This document shows positions 60,707 through 64,000 of a stretch of 64,000 nt of DNA, one piece after another. The DNA lies in contig OZ239145.1 in the NCBI GenBank assembly GCA_965194535.1, positions 434,001-498,000 on the forward strand, in the 5' to 3' direction. Position 1 is the stretch's first letter. Every line of letters begins with the position of its first letter. This DNA comes from Verrucolacustris abundans. GTDB lineage: Bacteria > Verrucomicrobiota > Verrucomicrobiia > Methylacidiphilales > Verrucolacustridaceae. The position numbers and the translations under genes were made by a program. The notes under the pieces were generated by a model. The model was not told the DNA's origin and searched no databases. It worked only from the letters and a program-made list of their open reading frames with translations.

Positions 60707-62191
60707 ATGGCATATGAAGATTCAAACAGTTGGGTAGAGCGACTGGAGAAGGAGGGGGAACTTCTACGGGTTCGAGAACCCGCGTCTGTTGATTTGGTGA
60801 TCGCAGCGGCAGCAGATGAGGAGTCGAAGTCACCCATGGGTGGAAAGGCCCTTTTGTTTGAAAAGCCAGTGAAAGCGGATGGTCGGCTTTACGATTTTCC
60901 TGTTTTGATCAATGGGTATGGTTCGGCAAGACGAATGGCTTTGGCTTTGGGGAGAGATCGGGTGGATGAGATTGGGGATGAAGTAGGTGCGCTTGTGAAA
61001 GCAAAACCACCTGCGGGCTTAGCTGAGGCGTGGGATCTTTTTCGAAGAGGTTTGGAATTGCGACATGCCCGACCTGTGAAGGTGGGAAGAGGTGCATGCC
61101 AAGAGGTGGTGCATCGGGCGGAGGATGGAGGAGATGGGTTGGGATTGATTCCTGTACTTAAGACTTGGCCGAAGGATGGAGGTCCTTTTTTCACCCTGCC
61201 TCAGGTGATTACGGAAGATCCTGAGACGAAGGAGAGAAATGTGGGAATGTATCGAATTCAGGTTCTGGGAGCTTGGGATGCGGCGTTGCACTGGCAGTTG
61301 CACAAAGTGGGAGCCCGGCATGGGAAAAAATATAGAGAGATGGGAAAACCGATGCCTGTGGCCGTGGCATTAGGAGGAGATCCGGCGAACGCATTTGCCG
61401 CAACGGCACCCTTGCCCGATGGGATCGATGAGTACATGTTTGCAGGTTTTTTACGTAGAAAATCGGTGGCGTTTGTGCCGGCGGTTAGTCAACCGATTCA
61501 GGTTCCCGCGGATGCGGATTTTGTAATCGAGGGCACGGTCGATCCCTCAGGAGAGCCCGTGAATGAAGGACCTTTTGGAGATCACACAGGATTTTACACC
61601 CCGATGGACCGGTATCCTCATTTTCGTATCACTGCGATTACGCACAGAAAAAAAGCCATCTACCCTGCAACTGTAGTTGGAAAGCCGCCGATGGAGGACT
61701 TTTGGTTGGGATCGGCCAGTGTTCGAATTTTGTTGCCCGTGCTGAAAATGAATTTTCCAGAGTTGGTCGATCTGGCTCTACCTGCGGAGGGAGTGTTTCA
61801 TAACTTGGCGTTTGTGAGTGTAAAAAAGCAGTATCCTTATCAGGCGTTCAAGCTGATGCATGGGTTGTGGGGGGCGGGTCAGATGATGTTCACGAAAATC
61901 ATTGTAGCTGTGGATGAGCATGTAAATGTTCACAATACGAGTGAGGTTCTTTTTTATCTCGGAGCCAATGTGGACCCAGAACGAGATATGATTTTTATTA
62001 AAAGCCCCTGTGACAGTTTGGATCATGCCACGAGCCTACCTAATGTAGGAAGTCATGTGGGAATTGATGCGACACGAAAACTTGAAGGGGAGGGTTATCG
62101 GAGGGGTTGGCCAGAGGAGTGCCGCACGACTGCGGAGGCATCTATGAAGGCCAAGGCTTTGTTGGAGACGGCAAGAAAGGGGGTCCGATGA
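60707..62191 (+). CDS. ubiD: UbiD family decarboxylase
   Basis: Prenylated-FMN-dependent decarboxylase of 494 residues. Family features include GMYRIQVLG, HKVGARHG, DPSGEPVNEGPFGDHTGFY, KPPMEDFWLGSASVRILLPVLK and VNVHNTSEVLFYLGANVDPERD. Its stop overlaps ubiX (ATGA). UbiD-type enzymes act in ubiquinone synthesis or on other aromatic/unsaturated acids; no further quinone gene is present here, so the substrate is open. Confidence 0.93.
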   Translation: MAYEDSNSWVERLEKEGELLRVREPASVDLVIAAAADEESKSPMGGKALLFEKPVKADGRLYDFPVLINGYGSARRMALALGRDRVDEIGDEVGALVKAKPPAGLAEAWDLFRRGLELRHARPVKVGRGACQEVVHRAEDGGDGLGLIPVLKTWPKDGGPFFTLPQVITEDPETKERNVGMYRIQVLGAWDAALHWQLHKVGARHGKKYREMGKPMPVAVALGGDPANAFAATAPLPDGIDEYMFAGFLRRKSVAFVPAVSQPIQVPADADFVIEGTVDPSGEPVNEGPFGDHTGFYTPMDRYPHFRITAITHRKKAIYPATVVGKPPMEDFWLGSASVRILLPVLKMNFPELVDLALPAEGVFHNLAFVSVKKQYPYQAFKLMHGLWGAGQMMFTKIIVAVDEHVNVHNTSEVLFYLGANVDPERDMIFIKSPCDSLDHATSLPNVGSHVGIDATRKLEGEGYRRGWPEECRTTAEASMKAKALLETARKGVR

Positions 62192-62763
62192 AACTCGTGA
62201 TTGCTGTAACCGGAGCAAGTGGATCGATTTACGCCCAACGGTTGCTGGATGAGATTGCAAAAGCATCTGAGGTTCAAGAGTGTCATGTGGTTTTCAGTGA
62301 GCACGCGCAGGAGGTTGCGGCTTTGGAATTAGGCTCGAAGGGTTACCGAGTTCCGGAGGGGATGAAGGTTCACGGGGACAAAACGATGCAGGTTCCTTTT
62401 GCTAGTGGGTCGGCCAAATTTTCTGCAATGGCGATTGTGCCCTGCTCGATGGGCGCTCTGGGGCGGATTGCGCACGGATACAGCGATGGAACAATTGCGA
62501 GGACGGCGGATGTTTTTTTGAAGGAGAAAAGGAAGTTGATTTTGGTGCCTCGGGAAACCCCATGGAATCTGGTGCAGGCACGAAATGTGGTGACCCTTTT
62601 GGAGGCAGGCGCGGTGATGTTGCCTGCGATTCCATCTTTTTATGGAAGACCAAAAACAGTGGAGGAGGTTGCGGACACGGTTGTAGCGAGGGTGCTCGAC
62701 CATTTGGGTTTATCCAATGAGCTGGTGAAGAGATGGAAAAGTGAAGGGGGCGAAAAAGAGTAA
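62188..62763 (+). CDS. ubiX: Flavin prenyltransferase UbiX
   Basis: Makes prenylated FMN, the cofactor of UbiD, from FMN and dimethylallyl phosphate. The 191-residue protein has the N-terminal VTGASGSIYAQRLLDE, FASGSAKFSAMAIVPCSMG, the loop RETPWNLVQARN, and AGAVMLPAIPSFYGRPKTVEEV. The start overlaps the ubiD stop by 4 bp, which fits the coupled cofactor-supply role. Confidence 0.95.
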   Translation: MKLVIAVTGASGSIYAQRLLDEIAKASEVQECHVVFSEHAQEVAALELGSKGYRVPEGMKVHGDKTMQVPFASGSAKFSAMAIVPCSMGALGRIAHGYSDGTIARTADVFLKEKRKLILVPRETPWNLVQARNVVTLLEAGAVMLPAIPSFYGRPKTVEEVADTVVARVLDHLGLSNELVKRWKSEGGEKE

Positions 62764-62806
62764 CCTTGGGATTGGAACTCCTGCGGGAGAGGGATAGGGT
62801 TCGACG

Positions 62807-64000
62807 ATGGCTTATGCAATTGTGGAAAAGGTGGCCGGAGTTCCTGTGGTTTTAAGGACACGGGACGAGGCTCCTGGGGTTGCGGTGGGGCTTTTTTACT
62901 CGGCGGGTTCCCGATGGGAAAATTCGAACGAACACGGGGCGGCTCATTTTGTGGAACACCTTCTTTTCAAAGGAACCAAAAAGCGCTCCTGTAAGGAGTT
63001 GAGTCGTGAGGTGGAGGGGCGTGGTGGGGATCTGAACGCTTTTACGGGGGAAGAAACGCTTTGTCTGCACGGCAGAGTTCCGGCGGGTCACGGATCTCGA
63101 CTGGTCTCGCTGTTGGCTGAGATGGCGTTAGAATCAACATTTCCTGCGGATGAAGTCGAGCGGGAGCGGGGGGTGATTACCGAGGAGATACGGATGATGG
63201 AGGATCAACCCTCGATGGTGGCCGGGGAGGCTCTGAATGCATTACTGTGGCCGAATCAAGCGGTAGGGCGACCGATTGCAGGATCGATTGCTACCGTAGG
63301 TGGTATCTCGAGGGCTGGTTTGATGGGTTACTGGCAGAGGCGGATTCAGAAAGTCCAACCGATCCTTGTAGTTGCGGGTGGGATTGGAGCCAAGGAGGTG
63401 ATGGAGACAGCTAAAAAAGCATTAGGCAAATCGGGTCGTGAATGTGGGATCAAACCAACTCCTGCTGTGAGAGTGAAAGGCAAAAGTCTTCGGGTGGTGG
63501 CGGTGGCAAAGCCTGTGCAGCAAGTGAATGTAGCTTTGGGAATGTATGCGGTGGGAAGGATGGACCCGAAGCGTCACGCATTGAGAATGTTAAGTGTGAT
63601 TTTGGGAGAGGCGATGAGCTCGCGACTTTTTCAGCGTCTTCGGGAGGAGCAAGGTTTAGTATATTCCGTGTCGAGTGGCGTTCATCTTCAAAGAGATGAC
63701 GGGGTGTTTTATATTTCTGCAGGTTTGGAGCCAGGCAATCTCGGCAAAGCGCTGGCATTGATTGCGGAGGAGTTGCGCTCTTTGGCGACGCGAGGTCCGG
63801 GAGCGGCAGAGTTAAAGAGAGCCAAGGATTATGTGACGGGTCAATTTGCCTTGGGTTTAGAGGGAACGAGCCAGCAGATGTTCTGGATGGGAGATGCGAT
63901 GTTGACCCGAGGACGGGTGGTCGAGCCTAAAGAGGCGATTGAGCGTTTAGCAAAAGTGAACGCAGCCGCGGTCCGAGATGTGGCACGGGAAATTTATCAA
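62807..64000 (+). CDS. M16 family zinc metallopeptidase (partial, 3' end outside window)
   Basis: Pitrilysin/processing-peptidase-type protease. The visible 398 residues contain the inverted zinc motif HFVEH (His47, Glu50, His51) with the third ligand Glu127 spaced 76 residues on, followed by a second, inactive-like domain that starts near VAVAKPVQQVNVALG and includes SRLFQRLREEQGLVYSVSSG. No signal peptide is visible, and the first residues are MAYAIVEKVAGVPVV. It continues past the right edge. Confidence 0.93.
   Translation, partial: MAYAIVEKVAGVPVVLRTRDEAPGVAVGLFYSAGSRWENSNEHGAAHFVEHLLFKGTKKRSCKELSREVEGRGGDLNAFTGEETLCLHGRVPAGHGSRLVSLLAEMALESTFPADEVERERGVITEEIRMMEDQPSMVAGEALNALLWPNQAVGRPIAGSIATVGGISRAGLMGYWQRRIQKVQPILVVAGGIGAKEVMETAKKALGKSGRECGIKPTPAVRVKGKSLRVVAVAKPVQQVNVALGMYAVGRMDPKRHALRMLSVILGEAMSSRLFQRLREEQGLVYSVSSGVHLQRDDGVFYISAGLEPGNLGKALALIAEELRSLATRGPGAAELKRAKDYVTGQFALGLEGTSQQMFWMGDAMLTRGRVVEPKEAIERLAKVNAAAVRDVAREIYQ

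Overview
The window looks like a chromosomal segment of a Verrucomicrobiota bacterium; the class cannot be fixed from sequence alone. The evidence is the mix of families: an actinobacterial/verrucomicrobial-type ClpS with a DUF2017 partner, a signal-peptide beta-barrel porin of a type common in this phylum, a large S8 protease ending in a short verrucomicrobial-style C-terminal domain, several bactofilins, and an RND efflux adaptor that implies a Gram-negative envelope. Nearly all genes are housekeeping or central metabolism, packed into short operons with many 4-bp stop/start overlaps. There is no phage, integrase, transposase or CRISPR array.

Layout. 1-4 kb: end of an RND adaptor gene, obgE overlapping a CHASE2-like membrane protein, then clpS-DUF2017. 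4-9 kb: the most interesting stretch, with a squalene monooxygenase-like gene broken by one in-frame TAG, convergent with a coupled GtrA - PIG-L deacetylase - oxidosqualene cyclase operon. The cyclase carries the DCTAE motif of oxidosqualene cyclases, not the DxDDTA motif of squalene-hopene cyclases. 9-17 kb: a MORN-like repeat protein, tRNA-Arg and tRNA-Asn, citramalate synthase, and a 1807-residue secreted S8 protease. 17-24 kb: fatty acid desaturase, the accB-accC-thiE-pfkB operon, the ispF-tmk-holB chain, and hpf. 24-31 kb: a porin with its own operator-like palindrome and terminator, plsC with an alpha/beta hydrolase, pyruvate dehydrogenase E1 alpha and beta, and a cNMP-FHA protein.

31-41 kb: a phosphotransacetylase split into catalytic and BioD/DRTGG polypeptides, ppk1, sod with a Memo-family gene, a PspC protein, a NusG paralogue with rmlA, an FmdB-like protein, apaG and proC. 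41-43 kb: tRNA-Pro, a DinJ-YafQ toxin-antitoxin pair and a DUF4019 protein; this is the most accessory-like part. 43-50 kb: purple acid phosphatase, cdaA-glmM-tal, and acnA. 50-56 kb: lysC, a DoxX-like protein, tRNA-Lys, mscL, three bactofilin-type genes, a Dabb protein and a glycosyltransferase-like protein. 56-64 kb: sucA-sucB, a DUF2237 protein, ubiD-ubiX, and the start of an M16 protease.

How the genes fit together. Carbon flow is covered by PDH E1, Pta, aconitase, 2-oxoglutarate dehydrogenase and transaldolase. Fatty acid supply and remodelling are covered by AccBC, PlsC and the desaturase. Cell-wall precursor supply is linked to c-di-AMP by cdaA-glmM. IspF (isoprenoid precursors) plus the epoxidase/cyclase pair point to a triterpenol or sterol-like lipid route, but the epoxidase reading frame is interrupted. 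Three small repeat phenomena stand out: a 59-bp palindromic element after the porin, heptanucleotide repeats inside acnA, and decayed copies of the 3' ends of tRNA-Pro and tRNA-Lys just downstream of each gene. No gene-free stretch exceeds about 300 bases.
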